From a bacterium (lineage in GTDB: Bacteria > JAHJDO01), in NCBI GenBank assembly GCA_030611945.1, contig JAUWOV010000082.1, forward strand, positions 1 to 7,010: a stretch of DNA of 7,010 bases, written 5' to 3'. The position numbers and the translations under genes were made by a program. Positions 5,572 through 7,010 of the stretch are shown here, piece by piece; the first letter of the stretch is position 1; each line of letters opens with the position of its first letter. The notes below the pieces were generated by a model that ran no database searches, was not told the origin of the DNA, and worked only from the letters and a program-made list of their open reading frames with translations.

Positions 5572-6681
5572 ATGAGAAAAAAGAAATATACTGTAATTGG
5601 AGCAGGAAGTGGAGGATTGGCAATTGCAGGAGATATTTTTCTACAAGGATACGAGGTCTCTTTATACAATAGATCTGAGGAGCGGATTGAATATATTAAA
5701 GACCATGATTATACAATACAGTTCGGTGATAAATCGGATAAAATCAGGTTAAATTATGTGGGTAATATCCTTTCTGAAGCAGTATGTAATAGTGATATAA
5801 TAATCATTGTAATAACTGCAAACGGACATAGTGATATTGCTGAAAAAATTGCTCCTTATCTAAAAGATGGTCAAATAATATTACTTGTACCCGGAAGAAC
5901 ATTGGGTGCTTTGTTGTTTAGCAAAACATTGAACAAAGTAGGGTGCAAAGCAAATGTTATTGTTGCCGAAGCAAATACTTTGTTTTTTGTCGCAAGACCA
6001 AAGAAACCTGACTTAATTGAAATCAAAGGAATTAAGAATGAAGTATCAGTATCAGCATTATATTCCAGGGATACTGATTATGTGATAGATGTTCTTTTAG
6101 ATGTATTCCCTAATTTAATCAAAGCGGATACGTTTATAGACACAAGTTTTAGTAATATTGGAGCCATATTTCATCCGGTAATTTTTCTTTTAAATAAAGA
6201 ACGCATTTTAAAAAAAGAAATATTTAACTTTTACACGGATGGTGTTACTAAAAAAGTTGCTCAATATATTGAAAAAGTGGATTTTGAATTCAAATCACTT
6301 GCATCAACAATTGGAATAAATACACTTTCAGTTGTTGATTGGTTAAATTCAAGATATGGACTTCCTAAAACTTCGATCTATGAAATGATAAAATCTAATC
6401 CTACATATAAAAATATATTGGCTCCTACAACAATAAATCACAGATATATTTGGGAAGATATTCCAACAGGATTAGTGCCAATGTCTTCATTTGGAAAAGC
6501 CCTGGGAATTCCAACTCCAACAATTGACTACTTTATAGAAGAAGGAAGTAAATTACTAGATACTGATTTTCGTTCAGAGGGTAGAACGTTGTGCAAATTG
6601 GGTCTTTCAACTGATAACCTGATTTCAGATTTGTGGGATGCAACAATTAGTGGAGAAAAAAGTTACAAATTGACTCAATAA
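5572..6681 (+). CDS. NAD(P)-dependent opine/octopine dehydrogenase family protein
   Basis: Opine dehydrogenases reductively join the amino group of an amino acid to a 2-oxo acid using NAD(P)H, or run in reverse. The 369-residue protein has an N-terminal Rossmann fold with GAGSGG at 10-15 and a beta-strand ending SLYNRS at 30-35, followed by VPGRTLGA at 107-114. The C-terminal octopine-DH domain (from about 188) has SNIGAIFHP (194-202) with the probable catalytic H201, and RYIWEDIPTGLVP (291-303) with D296. These correspond to the His/Asp pair known in Arthrobacter N-(1-D-carboxyethyl)-L-norvaline dehydrogenase. Length is normal for the family. The ATG has AAGGA 6 bases upstream. No nicotianamine-synthase-like gene or metal transporter is in view, so an opine metallophore role has no support here. 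The substrate is unknown. Confidence 0.9.
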   Translation: MRKKKYTVIGAGSGGLAIAGDIFLQGYEVSLYNRSEERIEYIKDHDYTIQFGDKSDKIRLNYVGNILSEAVCNSDIIIIVITANGHSDIAEKIAPYLKDGQIILLVPGRTLGALLFSKTLNKVGCKANVIVAEANTLFFVARPKKPDLIEIKGIKNEVSVSALYSRDTDYVIDVLLDVFPNLIKADTFIDTSFSNIGAIFHPVIFLLNKERILKKEIFNFYTDGVTKKVAQYIEKVDFEFKSLASTIGINTLSVVDWLNSRYGLPKTSIYEMIKSNPTYKNILAPTTINHRYIWEDIPTGLVPMSSFGKALGIPTPTIDYFIEEGSKLLDTDFRSEGRTLCKLGLSTDNLISDLWDATISGEKSYKLTQ

Positions 6682-6707
6682 ATAAGAGTCTCGGGATTTA
6701 ATAGAAT

Positions 6708-7010
6708 GTGGATAACATTATAACATTAGACGATACAATTGGTTTAGCAAAAACAGATTTTGATGCTCATACATTAGGTATGTCTGCAATTAAAGAGCTT
6801 CTTAAAGAATGTGGTTTTAAAGTTGTTGTTGCAAATTCTGAAGTATCAAAAGCAATTACAAACCTCAGAAATATATACAATTCATCATTAATCGAAAAAT
6901 GGATTATAAAATACAATATTAAAGCTTTAGGGTTTAGTTACCGTCTGAATGTTGATGATGCAGTACTAATATTCCAAAAACTTATGTACCAATTGGAATC
7001 AAAGAAAATG
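6708..7010 (+). CDS. Cobalamin (B12)-binding domain protein, 3' end outside window
   Basis: An open frame of 101 codons runs off the window, 26 bp after the opine dehydrogenase gene. Near the N-terminus it has TDFDAHTLGMSAIKELL, containing D19-x-H21-x-x-G24, the motif by which B12-dependent mutases and methyltransferases bind cobalamin with the histidine as lower ligand. GFKVVVA and later LGFSYRL (74-80) fit the next strands of the fold; SYRL stands where family members have SxL, with about 52 residues between G24 and S77 rather than the usual 41 or so. The DAHT-G word resembles lysine/ornithine aminomutase B12 subunits, as I recall them. The start is GTG, required to include the motif because the next ATG (6780) lies after it; a stop precedes the GTG and the ribosome site is weak (GGGA, 11 bases away). 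The activity depends on the part beyond the window. Confidence 0.72.
   Translation, partial: MDNIITLDDTIGLAKTDFDAHTLGMSAIKELLKECGFKVVVANSEVSKAITNLRNIYNSSLIEKWIIKYNIKALGFSYRLNVDDAVLIFQKLMYQLESKKM

Noticed and set aside
5349-5669. Minus-strand frame of 106 codons over the start of the opine dehydrogenase gene
   Set aside because: It covers the plus-strand promoter and the conserved Rossmann motif on the opposite strand, and has no motif or ribosome site.
6706-6723. ATG at 6706 as the start of the B12 gene
   Set aside because: Its frame meets a stop after five codons; only the GTG at 6708 opens the frame with the DxHxxG motif.

Overview
The window looks like chromosome of a Gram-negative, moderately AT-rich bacterium, probably from an uncultured or little-studied lineage. 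The Gram-negative call rests on a clear Kdo-8-phosphate phosphatase (an LPS core gene) and on a secreted multi-PDZ protein. An Omnitrophota- or Deltaproteobacteria-like source would fit the gene style, but that is only an impression. No tRNA, rRNA, CRISPR array or insertion sequence is visible.

Left part, minus strand (about 5139 down to 151): two tightly packed gene sets. The upstream pair is a PHP-family phosphoesterase (4309-5139) whose stop codon overlaps the GTG start of a histidine-phosphatase/phosphoglycerate-mutase-like enzyme (3695-4312). A 92-bp gap with a good sigma-70-type promoter follows. Then come four genes spaced 5 to 12 bp apart: a secreted SH3-like/TPR/four-PDZ protein (2133-3602, probably a TTG start), a two-helix membrane protein with a HAMP domain and no output domain (1564-2127), kdsC (1033-1554) and hisG, the ATP phosphoribosyltransferase long form (175-1020). 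The set thus joins envelope-related genes to a histidine biosynthesis gene. hisG stops at a TAA that falls where the family continues, and the lost tail can still be read in frame downstream (151-174). The far left edge (1-150) has GC-rich palindromes, an 11-G run and a degenerate AT-rich repeat.

A 432-bp divergent intergenic region (5140-5571) has three alternating copies of a 7-base half-site, a plausible plus-strand promoter with an exact 17-bp spacer, and a 25-codon minus-strand ORF that overlaps the PHP start as ATGA.

Right part, plus strand (5572-7010): an opine/octopine-dehydrogenase-family enzyme, then 26 bp later the start of a protein with a cobalamin-binding DxHxxG motif that runs off the window. 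This pair is the most likely candidate for an undescribed pathway. The proposed link is NAD(P)H-dependent formation or oxidation of a secondary amine coupled to a B12-dependent step, and it is inference from adjacency and motifs only.
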